Assembly (NCBI GenBank): GCA_032207245.1
Contig: CM063500.1
Span: 80,332,786 to 80,396,785 of the forward strand
Source: Pardosa pseudoannulata
Lineage: Eukaryota; Arthropoda; Arachnida; Araneae; Lycosidae
DNA length: 64,000 nucleotides
Reading direction: 5' to 3'
The notes beneath the pieces are model-generated. The model saw nothing but the letters and a program-made list of their open reading frames with translations, ran no database searches and was not told the origin of the DNA. Both the position numbers and the translations under genes were made by a program. Within the stretch, counting starts at the first letter, position 1; the number at the start of each line of letters is the position of its first letter. Positions 44,284-53,812 of this stretch are shown piece after piece.

Positions 44284-46151
44284 GGTATCCGTGTACGTTC
44301 GGAGAACTTTTTTCTTTAACCCATATTGTACCACACCAACTAAATATTTCTGAAAAATTTTTAAAACTTTATCCATAACATTAATATGGTGTAACTAAGC
44401 ATATAAAACCAAAATTTAAAAATAAATTTTATTTTAAGAAATTAGCTGTCCTATATTTAGGCCAATGGTCCAATACACTACTAAAATTTAACAAATATCA
44501 CTTATATTGCATTAGGCTGATTCATAGGTGAAATTTGGGAAAACATTCAAAGCAAAGTTTAACATAATATTTTAAGCACATTGTTGCTTTTATTTTGCAG
44601 TTCTTGAACTGGTATTTTTGTTAAGGGGTAATAGAAAAAGGATATCCGTTGTAGGATTCTAATACCCAAAATTTATATCCAAATTTTACAGGTTTATTTT
44701 TGATGAACATCTTGCAATTGTGCCTTTCAAAATATTTTACCATTCTTTTCATCGATGGTGAGATTTTCAGAAAATATACCAAATTGCTTCAAGGTTATGC
44801 TGATTTTGTCATAAAAAAAGGTCGAATTTTATAATAACGATCTTGTGGATCAATTGAAGAATCATCGTTAAAATGGATAAAGTGTGGTGTCATAATAACA
44901 TTTTCTGGACCTAGCGTTACTCACTAATGTAGTGCCATGTCTGTAGTACTATAAGTAACCTCCACTATATTTGAAAAATAATAATAATAAATATAAAATT
45001 AAAGATTTAAAAATGACAATTTTTAAGGGGTTGTTAAAATAAATTTTACAATACAATATATTTTGATTTCTCACTTTTTTTTGTTACTATGATAAAATGT
45101 GTCTACTTTAAAGGTCTTAAAATAAAATCCACTCAGAAAATATTTATAACTTTATTATTAAATGGAATTCTATTTGCTGTCCTGTTTATAGGACAGCAAA
45201 TATAGGTCTATTTGCTGTTTATAGGACAGCGGTCCAATATGGGTTAAACGTAGAAACTAGTTCGTGTTTTTACATTTTTAGATTTATTTTTTATATTATC
45301 ATAGAGAATTGCACTTAACAAATTTATTCCTGGAGAAGTTTTTATAAAATTTCTAATAAATGAAGAAAATTTAGTAAAAAAATGTGGGTTTTTTCAAAAG
45401 GTCTAATTTTTTAATAAATTAAATTATTTCAATATTTTTTGATGCAGCACATTTCTTATACACTGGACGAGTGAATCACCTAAAATCTTTGCTTAATTTA
45501 CATTTAGTAAAAATTTTTGGTCCTTCAAAATCATACGCATTGCATTTTTAACGAATTTTCATTACCTTTACAGCTAACTATGAGTGTAACATCATTAAAA
45601 ATTACCCAAATTTAAAACTTTTAGGTCATTCACTAGTAAATACTATCAAAAGCATTCATAATAATTTTCAACAAAATATTTTAAGAACTTTTTGAGAAAT
45701 CACATTTCAAGTTTCAACATTTTATTAAAAATACCGTTCCGAGAAAAACGCATTTGAAGTTTATGAAAGCAATTTCAACTATTAAAAAATTAAAATACAT
45801 GTTTAAAATTCCACACACTTTCTTAGTTTAAAACTTTCTAATTGCCAAGTTGTCAATTATTAAAAATACTAGAAAAATGTTTAAACTAATCTTCATGAAA
45901 ATATAAAAAGTTTTTTTCAAAAAATGATCGTTAAAAGGCTTTAAATTCCCGGTTCCGAAGTCGCTACTTCCGGTTTGTTTTGACAGCTGTCACTTATGTC
46001 TAAACAGCTGTAACTTTGCTTTAAAACGCCGTAAAGACAAAATAAGAACAGATTTAGAAGCCTAAAAGTTGAAATTTTACAATAGAGAAATTTAAAAAAA
46101 TATGATTTTTGGCAAAAAAAAAAAATGACGTTTTTAACGTAGATGGATACC
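44284..46151. mobile_element. TTAA-flanked element inserted at the left tip of the hAT element
   Basis: Flanked by TTAA (44280-44283 and 46152-46155), with terminal inverted repeats GGTATCCGTGTACGTT / AACGTAGATGGATACC (two mismatches in 16). Length 1868 bp. TTAA duplication suggests the piggyBac superfamily, but no transposase similarity is visible. Related pieces lie at 20181 and 42493. The CTTCCGG and AAACAGCTG motifs near 45965-46010 are shared with them. Confidence 0.85.
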
Positions 46152-47307
46152 TTAAGGATGCAACGGATGTCAATTTGGCCGGATAACGGATACCGGATAT
46201 CTGGCCAGAGTTTCAGCCGGATATCCGGCCGGATGTCAGTATGTTTCGTACTTTTTCTTTTTGAATTTATTTTAAATAAATCAGCTTTATGTACTTTATT
46301 TTTGCAACCAAATTGTAGTATTTTTCTCACCTTTTATATTTTTTAATTAGTCAACTATTTGTACTATAATTTATTTTAAATTTTTTATTTAAGTTTCAGT
46401 ACTCAATATCTCAGTTTGACATTATTTAATTAGAAAAATCAAATCCGAATAAAAGCATTTTTAAGTTTTTCAGAGAAGCGGTTTCTTAATAGAGGTAATT
46501 GGAAAAGCAAAGTTTCATGTACAAACATACTACAAAAACATTCATTTTTTAAAATTATATTTCAGTCTATAAAGTTTTACATTATATAGATATTTCTTTG
46601 TTTATCGAATTATTAGCAATTGCAATAGTTTTTTTACTATGCACCGGGAAGTAATAAATAATAATAATTCAAAATTATTCCCTGGAAATAACAAATTCCT
46701 GTTTTATAAAAAATTAGTTCAAAAGTTATATTACAACTGCATTTGAATAAAAACTAATGAGAACAAATAATTCATAAATAATTGTGAAATATAGATTTAA
46801 TTTTTTAATTAGTCAACTATTTGTACTATAATTTATTTAAAAAATTTTATTCAAGTTTCTATACTCAATATCTGAATTCGACATTATTTAATTAGAAAAA
46901 TCTAATCTTAATAAAAGCATTTTTAATAGTCCTTTACCTTTCTTCTTTAATAGTTCTTATATTTTTATATGAAAAATTTCAAAAACACATTCCTACATTT
47001 TTTTAGTAAATTGTCTTTGTTATTCTATTCTCCAAAAATGTAAGTTTTGTTTTTTGTGTTCTCGGATGCAAGGACACAATTTTGCAGTTGACACTAAAAA
47101 AAGAATAATTTTTGAAATTTTGTAATGAAATATATAAACAAACTTAATTTTTCCCATATAGCCTTTTTTTTTTCTTCATAATACTCCAAAATACTTATAC
47201 GCATTGTTTCATATCATATATTGTTTAACACTTTGCATTTTTTTTTTGTCTTACTTTTCGGTTTACTTTATCTTACTTTTCGGTGTGTGATTTTTGGCCG
47301 GATGTAC

Positions 47308-47430
47308 TGATGCTCCAAAATACTGAATACAATAATTAATAATGCTCCAAAATACTGAATATAATAATGCATAATGCTCCAAAATACTGAATACAATAAT
47401 ACATAATGCTCCAAAATACTTAAACACATT
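47308..47430. repeat. About 33-bp tandem repeat, four copies
   Basis: ATGCTCCAAAATACTGAATA recurs at about 33-bp spacing inside the hAT element. A further ACTCCAAAATACTTATACGC piece lies upstream near 47185. Confidence 0.85.
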
Positions 47431-47451
47431 GTTTCATATAGTATATTGCCA

Positions 47452-47633
47452 GAACAATGGCCGAAGGGTTATGGTGCTGGCCTTTGGAACCGGAATACGT
47501 GGGTTCGAATGCCACTATGGCATGGATGTTCGTAGCCGTTCGGAATCGGCTTTAAGCAGTAGGTCCCGGTCTCATTAGCTCTCGTGTTGCAAAAAGTAGA
47601 CCGTAGCTCTCCAAAACTAAAACCAATAAAACC
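47452..47633 (+). mobile_element. tRNA-derived SINE (family 1) inside the hAT element
   Basis: GAACAATGGCCGAAGGGTTA, B-box GGGTTCGAATGCC, then TAGCCGTTCGGAATCGGCTT and AAGCAGTAGGTCCCGGTCTC, with tail CCAATAAAACC. Well preserved; flanking TATATT is shared on both sides but the duplication is not clear. Confidence 0.88.
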
Positions 47634-47826
47634 ATATATTATGTTGTTTAACATTTTGCATTTTTTTTTTTTTTTTTTATCTATCTTATTTTTTGGTGTA
47701 TAATTTTTTGCGGGATCTACTGCCGGATAATTGTAATATCCGGCTACTGCCAATTATCCGTCATAGTGGCCGGATATACCGGATTCAATATGTTGGCCGG
47801 ATATCCGTTGCATCCCTAATTGTTAT

Positions 47827-48621
47827 TATAATGGTGTGAAGAAATTAATGCAATATAGAACATACAAAAATAATTTTATTGGTACATGAAAAATATATAT
47901 TTTTTCAGTGCATATTGTGATGAATCAGATTGAAACATTTAAGTTATTAAGAAAGTGAATCAACGCAATCGGAACAATGTCACCACTTTTTTAGTCAAAT
48001 TATTTGCTCTAGTTCTCCCTAGCTGCTTTGAATGCTAAATAATGAGAGTACTCAGTTCAGAGGCGATATTTACACTCCAGCTTTTGTCGCCAAATTTGGC
48101 GGTTTTTCTAGCGTTTTGCCGGGCGAAGACTGGTTAGCTTTTTCTACGCTGACATTAGAGCCTTGTGGTAACAACCCTGGTTCGTTCTTTCAGCCCCATT
48201 GGCGCACGGGATTTCTGACGTCACCACCCGGCTCTTTCGAATAAATTCTTTCTGGTTATTTCTACAGCCTTTTTGCCTTACGGGATTCCTGGAGTTCAGA
48301 CGTGCCGTTTCGCGTAGTCAGGTTGTAGAATTTTATGTTTTTTCTTTTTAATTTCTTTCTAGTTGTGCAAAGTGTTTGTAATATGTATTGTTGTATGTAA
48401 GAATCTTTAAGGGGAGATTGAGGGTGGAACCCCTTCAAAAATTTTAAATTTGTCTTAAAGAATTTTCAAACATTTATTTTCTATACAAACGCATTATAAA
48501 ACTCATTTTTGTTTGATCGTATAGTTCTTGAACAGTAAACATCTGCAAAATATATGCTGTGTCAATTATTGTAGAATTTGTAATATCTTTGGTTTCTTAA
48601 AAGCCATGTAGTACCGTCCAT

Positions 48622-48622
<1 letters not shown>
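47827..48622. other. Gene-free stretch upstream of the MATH-BTB gene
   Basis: A 70-codon open frame (48032-48244) in locally GC-rich DNA has no domain. It may contain the promoter or a 5' untranslated exon of the downstream gene, but I cannot place a start site. Confidence 0.3.

Positions 48623-48686
<64 letters not shown>
48623..48686. repeat. 64-nt T homopolymer
   Basis: Uninterrupted run of T. It could be the A-tail of a minus-strand retrocopy, or slippage; the assembled length may be unreliable. Confidence 0.9.
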
Positions 48687-49143
48687 CCCAGAAAACACCA
48701 TTTTTTGCCGCTATTTTTGTTTGGCGACTTTTAAAAATGGTTATTTTTCGCCAAGATCGCCAAGAAAAAAAACATGATGGCCGGAAGAGTGTAGATATTG
48801 CATCTGTTCGTAATCAGTTAGCAATCGGAGCTCGATTATTTGAAAAAAAGGACAATTATAACAATTGCCTACCACGTCGTGGGAGTCACCCCCACCACGA
48901 AAATGGCTTCAAGCATTGTTTTATAACTCATTTTATCTACTGCAAATATTGCAGGATACGCATCGCATAATGAAAAGTTCACGTCGGCGTCTTGGGCACA
49001 CTATCGAAGATGCGTCTGGCAGTCAGCGTGTTAAATAAGCTATTTTTCTATTTCTATTTTCATTCTTGCATTTAAAATGTACAAATATTCATGAGCTCTC
49101 ATAAATGGGTTTTACAAGTTTATTTTTTCTTTTCCTGTTACAG
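48687..49143. other. Region before the first recognised exon
   Basis: Open reading continues from the T-run to 48970 without a recognisable domain. A short frame at 48970-49027 (19 codons plus one base) could join in phase to the exon at 49144 through a weak GTGTTA donor; see findings. Confidence 0.3.
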
Positions 49144-49602
49144 GAATGGCAGCCAATGACCCAGTCATTGGTGTGGAAAAAGGCGAAATCTTTTATTTGC
49201 TAGGAGGATGCTACAAATGGAATATCAGGAATTTCGGAGCATTGTGGGTGAATCGCAGGAATGTTCTGAGTCCCACCTTCACTTTTTTGGACGAAGATTA
49301 TGGACTCTCATTAACGAACCGAGATGACTCGGGCATGATTCACATACGCTTTTACCGCACGCCTAATACGCTACCTCTAAACAGGCTTCGCTTCGAGTTT
49401 CAGTTACGAACAGATTGTGACATCGTGTCCGACGTGCATGCCATCACCTTGCGTCACAGGACTCGTCGCTTTACACCGGTCATCGTAGATTTTTCAGAAT
49501 TTCTCTCGGAAGTGGGTGGTCCACCGGTCCATGACAGTCTGACAATCCTTTTCCAGTTAAGAGAATCAAACGACAGTGAAAATTTCCCGGATAAGTTGCA
49601 GA
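49144..49602 (+). CDS. MATH-BTB (TD and POZ domain) gene, MATH-domain exon
   Basis: The exon starts after a good acceptor (TTTTCCTGTTACAG, 49130-49143); the first ATG is at 49146. It ends at 49602 before the donor GTAAGT. It encodes about 152 residues with a MATH/TRAF-like fold: YKWNIRNFG (the WxIxNF strand), SPTFTF, DYGLSL, IRFYR, LRFEFQLR, then DSLTILFQLRES (the NDxLTIxxxL end). MATH domains of this class bind substrate degrons for CUL3 ubiquitin ligases. The exon ends with one extra base, which joins in phase to the BTB exon 3.1 kb downstream. With both exons the protein is 335 residues from this ATG, close to the usual length of such proteins. The N-terminus is short, so an upstream coding or untranslated exon is likely. 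Confidence 0.85.
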
Positions 49603-49710
49603 GTAAGTAGGGATTTGAAAAAAAACGTAATTACTGGGTCACAGGACTCTCAAAACTTCAAAAGTTTTGATTTTTCAATTTTTTTATAAATTAAATTACA
49701 ATCTTTTCTG

Positions 49711-49882
49711 GTCGAACGATGGCCGATAGGTTAAGGTGTTGGCCTTCAGGAATGAGTTCGTGGGTTCGAATCCCACTATGGCATGGATGTTCGTAGCCGT
49801 TTGGAATCGGATTTAAGCAGTAGGTCCCGGTCTGATTAGCCCTCGTGTTGCAAAAAGTAGACCCTAGCTCTCAAAACCAAAC
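49711..49882 (+). mobile_element. tRNA-derived SINE (family 1) in the intron
   Basis: TCGAACGATGGCCGATAGG, B-box GGGTTCGAATCCCAC, tail CAAAACCAAAC. A perfect 12-bp target-site duplication, CAATCTTTTCTG, lies at 49699-49710 and 49883-49894. Same orientation as the gene. Confidence 0.93.
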
Positions 49883-49974
49883 CAATCTTTTCTGTGTATT
49901 TTAATACCATTCTTTTTTCGAAATTCCAAATAGAATTCGAGCAATGATTAAGGCTGCTACAGTGATAGGGTGGG

Positions 49975-50118
49975 CCGCGGTATTTCAGTCGGCAAAGGCA
50001 ACGATCTCGTAACTGAAGGTTATGGTTTCAGAACCCGAGCCGACTTAAGAGTCGTCGTGTTCGTTATAAGTGATTGGGGCACGTAAAATATGTTCGTTGT
50101 CACAATGTCCTCCAAGTT
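49975..50118 (+). mobile_element. tRNA-derived SINE (family 2), head half
   Basis: GGCCGCGGTATTTCAGTCGG (A-box region), GGTTATGGTTTCAGAACCCG (B-box region), then GTCGTGTTCGTTATAAGTGA and CACAATGTCCTCCAAGTT. It stops where TGTTAACTCG begins; the rest of the SINE resumes at 50653. Confidence 0.8.
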
Positions 50119-50652
50119 TGTTAACTCGCCGAGCGGTTTGCGATGGTTCTACTTCCGATTGTAAGTCATACCCTAGTCATTTGGATATGATTTCGCATGG
50201 GTCTCGTATAAGGAGCAGGTATGGAGGCGAAATAATCAGCCGTAGATGATTTCAAACTTAACAACTGTTCATTTATTTAACAAAAAGCATTTAAAGAAAT
50301 ATTAAAGTGTATAAGTAAAATCATCCAGAGAGGAGATTACTCTAGACAACTTGCTCATCTCAAAGTTCATTCGGGAGTCCCCTCCGGTTTCTTCTTTTCC
50401 AAACAGGAAACCTTGGTTTTAAGGGAAGAACGACACCCCCCTCTTTGACCTTTGTCCTCTTTGACCTTTGCCCAGCCGACTCGGTCACACAAAGCACAAT
50501 TTCTTTTCTCTGTCGGTGCGTTGACAAAAACGGCACACTTGACACCTCTAATCATCCGTGAGTCAAAAAGACCTTACAATACTTCCATTTTCAGTTGTTC
50601 AAAAGAATAAAAGTTTGCCCGACCACCGACAGAGACGGACGCGACTCTTACA
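50119..50652 (+). mobile_element. Probable solo LTR inserted in the family 2 SINE
   Basis: 534 bp running from TGTTAACTCGCC to CGACTCTTACA (TG...CA). Flanks are AAGTT and ACGTT, a 5-bp duplication with one difference. Inside, a TATAAGG near 50209 and an AATAAA near 50606 lie in the order expected for U3-R-U5. On either side the SINE is collinear with the full copy at 54780-55165. No internal retrotransposon sequence is present. Confidence 0.6.
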
Positions 50653-50822
50653 ACGTTCTCAAGGTCTTCTGCTTGGTCCCTGCTTCAAAATTACGAGGAC
50701 CTACTTGAGAGAAGTCTTTCTTTCACCATAATGGTGCTCCTTAAAACGAAAGGCACACTTATCGCCTTCATATGACAGCCTACAGGCTCAATCGTGCTTG
50801 GTTTGTCCAAGTGGCATGGGAA
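50653..50822 (+). mobile_element. tRNA-derived SINE (family 2), body half
   Basis: Resumes with ACGTTCTCAAG, then TTGGTCCCTGCTTCAAAATT, ACGAGGACCTACTTGA, CTTTCACCATAATGGTGCTC and CGTGCTTGGTTT. It matches the reverse complement of 54795-54960. Confidence 0.75.
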
Positions 50823-50845
50823 ACAACAACAACTCGCTAAGGCTT

Positions 50846-50999
50846 CTACCATATTACAGTCGACATATGTCACTGGTGACTTCTACGTCATAATGACGTC
50901 AGTAATCGCCAGACATGAGAATTTAGTACCCTAAATTTCTATCTGACATCATTATGACGCAGAAGTCACCAGTGACATATGGTAACTGTAATATGGTAG
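50846..50999. mobile_element. 154-bp foldback element
   Basis: The arms start CTACCATATTACAGT and end ACTGTAATATGGTAG; about 57 bp on each side pair with few mismatches (CATATGTCACTGGTGACTTC is conserved). The centre (AGAATTTAGTACCCTAAATT) also pairs, so almost the whole element folds on itself. No coding capacity. Confidence 0.88.
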
Positions 51000-51148
51000 C
51001 ACCAGCGACTCTAAACAATAGGAATAGTCGGGTTTTTTTCGACTGTCTACGTCATTATGACGGAGTAGCAAAAGCTCCCATCTTCGACATAACCCAACGT
51101 GCCGAAATCACTTCTAGTGACATCATTAGATAATCTAGTGGTGTAGAT

Positions 51149-51905
51149 CAGTGGTGCACAAACTTTTTTCGACTGCGACCCCTTTTGTAGAGAGAAAATT
51201 TTTGGCGACCCCTAGAGATAAATGTTCACAAATACGATGTATATTTCGCGCATTTCTTTCGTTTCATCGAATAAAAACATCATCATATTTGACTCATTAA
51301 TTTTATTTATAATTTTAAGAAAATACTTTTTGTATAACACAAAAATCAGTAAATTGCCCTTTAATGAGATGTATGTGGCTGCAAGTTTCTAATTATCTCA
51401 TCGATGTTTGGATGTATGTTGCTAATTGCAATTCGCATATCTTCAGGATTTAAACGCGAGCGGTATTTAATTTTTATTGAAACTAGTTTGCTAAATCCAG
51501 TTTCACATAAATACGTTGATGCAAATTGTATTAACACTCTTATGGCATTCTTGCATAAAACGGGATATTGTTTTTCCACGGATAGCCAAAATTTATGGCA
51601 AGGCTGAGTCTTAAGTTGATTTCGAAGAGTATAATCACTAATTAGATCTATCAATTGCTCTTTTTCACTAATTTGAAGAGTTGAACTGCATATGTCAAAG
51701 GAAAATGGATCACGTATCCAACCAAGATCGTTTTTAGAAAAATCCTCGAATCTTCTCGAAAAGTTTTTCTTTAACTTTTCAGTGACGGCGCTTCACTCTT
51801 TATATGTACACTGTATGGTATGCAGCATGCAGGGATAATGCATTTCATAAAAATTTGGCAGCTCCAAAAAAAAACTTCTGGCGACCCCTAGTTTGCGCAC
51901 CACTG
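51149..51905 (-). mobile_element. hAT-type element, internally deleted
   Basis: Terminal inverted repeats CAGTGGTGCACAAACT / AGTTTGCGCACCACTG, with the next bases CGACCCCT also inverted. A perfect 8-bp duplication, GTGTAGAT, lies at 51141-51148 and 51906-51913. At 757 bp it retains only the end of the transposase gene, on the minus strand. Confidence 0.95.
51361..51654 (-). pseudogene. hAT transposase C-terminal dimerisation domain
   Basis: A 97-residue frame: HKFWLSVEKQYPVLCKNAIR, then FASTYLCETGFSKLVSIKIK and RLNPEDMRIAISNIHPNIDE. It matches the conserved hAT end (FW..YP.L...A, TYLCE.GFS.L, R.RL....L...I) of the ZBED5/SCAND3-like group. The zinc finger and catalytic parts are missing. It is antisense to the host gene and would be removed with the intron. 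Confidence 0.85.
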
Positions 51906-51913
51906 GTGTAGAT

Positions 51914-52442
51914 GATCGCCGTGAGTAGCAGCCTAAATGTATAATCATTCTTTCACAGTTAAAGTGTATCTTTAACCGTTTGTCCCAGATGATTTTGAAA
52001 AACACTGTCGAAGAACTCCGAACAGCGCAACCGCGTTTTATCTACACGGGTATGAAAAGATCCAAGCAGCGCTATAGCGCTTCTTTTAATTTTTGTCTGT
52101 AAATCTCGGGCGGCACGACAGCACTTATATTTTATATTCTAAACATATATGCTTCAATATTACAATATTATTATAGTAATATGCCTGTTGTAAAATGTAC
52201 AAAATAATGATCAAAAGAAATTTTCGATATTTTGGACTTTTGATAATTTATAAGGAATTAAAATTATTACCTCTATCATATAACATAGTAAACTGCATTA
52301 TTATAAAAAAAATTACGAAAACGTTATGTTAGTTACTTAGCGATTTTGTATAGTTATTTGCTTAAATTTGAGTAATTTTCTAAATTTTGAATAGTTGCAG
52401 TTCTTTGTTCCCGTTGTCTGGGAGATTTGCTTGCCTTTCAAA

Positions 52443-52444
<2 letters not shown>
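51914..52444. other. AT-rich intron remainder
   Basis: No element recognised between the hAT element and the microsatellite. Confidence 0.4.

Positions 52445-52506
<62 letters not shown>
52445..52506. repeat. (TA)n microsatellite
   Basis: About 62 bp of TA repeats in the intron. Confidence 0.95.
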
Positions 52507-52507
<1 letters not shown>

Positions 52508-52702
52508 TTATTTACAATAAGTTGCTGAGAATATCAACATTCTTGGCAGAACAAGTAGGTTTCCGGACTTTTTAGTGGTAATTGAACCATGAACCACCGT
52601 TGGCATTAGAGAGGGGTAAAATGATGTATTGTAGCACATGAATAAATATTTTTTGAATAGGAGTTGTTGAGATGTAAAGGGTTAACGAAGTTATTTTTCC
52701 AG

Positions 52703-53253
52703 GTCTTATAAAACTGCGAGAAGATTTCGAAAAATTATTTCTGGACGAGTGGACCAGCGACATAACGTTGAAAGTCCAGGAGGAAGAAATCCCTGCCCAC
52801 AAAACCGTCCTGCTGGCAAGATCCCCAGTATTCTGCTCCACGTTCAACGAGGAAATGGCCAAAACGCACGACGGCGTTGTTGTGATACACGACTGTGATC
52901 CTAAAACTTTCCAAGATTTCCTCAGGTACCTATATACGGGAAGCACTGATCACATCAACAAAGAGAACGTCTGCAAGCTGTATGCAGTTTCGGATGAGTT
53001 TCATGTTGATGTGCTGAGAGCTGAGTGCACGGAATTCATGAAGAACAACGTGTCTGCTGACACTTTCTGCGATTTCATCGCCATCGCGCGGAGTCACTCT
53101 GAGGTGGCGCTGATTCGTGCAGCCACTGATTTTTTCTGTTCAAACACTGCTGAAGTCATGAGCACCTCTAAGTGGCTGACATTCTTGAAGGGAAATTTAA
53201 CCTTTTTCAATGAGCTTTGTCGGGAAGCTCTGTCAAGGAGAGATAATATTTAA
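52703..53253 (+). CDS. MATH-BTB (TD and POZ domain) gene, BTB-domain exon
   Basis: Follows the acceptor TTATTTTTCCAG. The first two bases complete the serine codon begun in the MATH exon; the frame then runs 182 codons to TAA at 53251-53253. The BTB/POZ signature is clear: LREDFEKLFLDEW, SDITLKV, IPAHKTVLLARSPVF, FNEEMAKTHDGVV, FQDFLRYLYTG, VCKLYAVSDEF and LRAECTEFM. A shorter helical (BACK-like) C-terminal part follows. BTB domains of this type dimerise and dock to CUL3, making the protein a predicted substrate adaptor. The frame is intact across both exons with no premature stop, so it is probably functional. No AATAAA is close; the nearest candidate is ATAAAA at about 53366. Confidence 0.88.
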
Positions 53254-53647
53254 ACCTTGTATATTTAACCCCGTGTTCCTTAAGTTGTCCAGCGTTTCAA
53301 TATTTATATTTAGTAGTCGCCATTATGTGATATGTTTTGTGTAGTTGGTTCTAGAATTTTTTTCGATAAAATATTTATTAGGGCGTTAGAACTTAGTTAT
53401 GATAAGAACTTTTAAAAATCTTCAAAATATCATAATTTCCGTAGGAAAAACCGCATTAGCGTAAACTTAGCATTCGAGGAAAATGGCGCAAAGAATATTT
53501 AAGTTGCCCAGAAACGCCGCACTAAGTCAAATCGAGCATTACTGGTCTATTTCCAATTTGTTTAGCAAAGGAAGTTCTATGCTGTTAACCATTATCAACA
53601 ATTTTCTGCTTTCTTTTTACTTAAGAACTATTCAACAAGTATTTAAG
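53254..53647. other. 3' flank of the MATH-BTB gene
   Basis: Probable 3' untranslated region and flank; no element recognised. Confidence 0.4.
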
Positions 53648-53812
53648 CCGAGCGATAGCCGAATAGAAGGGCAATGGCTTTAGGTATGGGAATTTTGAAT
53701 ACCGCTTCTAGGTTGGATATTCGTAGCCATTCGATAACGAATTACAGCAGTAGGTGCCGTTTCACGAACCGTCGTGTAGCAAAAAAGTTCAGCATACCGC
53801 TACAAACTGAAT
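53648..53812 (+). mobile_element. tRNA-derived SINE (family 1), old copy
   Basis: GCCGAGCGATAGCCGAATAG, then TCGTAGCCATTCG, CAGCAGTAGGTGCCG and CGTCGTGTAGCAAAAAAGT keep the SINE order, but the B-box region is decayed. Confidence 0.7.

Larger units (their letters stand above)
44281..47818. mobile_element. hAT-type element, split by a TTAA element
   Basis: The left end is TAAGGATGCAACGG (its first bases at 44281-44283, the rest from 46156 after the inserted element). The right end CCGTTGCATCCCTA closes at 47818. The flanks carry a perfect 8-bp duplication, ATTGTTAT (44273-44280 and 47819-47826). Both subterminal regions are rich in GGCCGGATATCCGG-type motifs. No hAT transposase frame was recognised, so this is a non-autonomous element of about 1.67 kb once the insertion is removed. 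Confidence 0.9.
49603..52702 (+). other. Intron of the MATH-BTB gene, built of transposable elements
   Basis: The 3100-bp intron runs from GTAAGT to TTATTTTTCCAG. It holds a family 1 SINE, a family 2 SINE split by a probable solo LTR, a 154-bp foldback, a hAT element and a TA microsatellite, together about half its length. Phase is 1 on both sides (A | GT completes an AGT serine codon). Confidence 0.8.

Noticed and set aside
47469..47753. 94-codon minus-strand frame
   Set aside because: Antisense translation of the SINE at 47452-47633.
48620..48970. 116-codon open frame starting in poly-Phe
   Set aside because: The start is a T homopolymer; the remainder has no domain. A real exon here cannot be excluded but is not supported.
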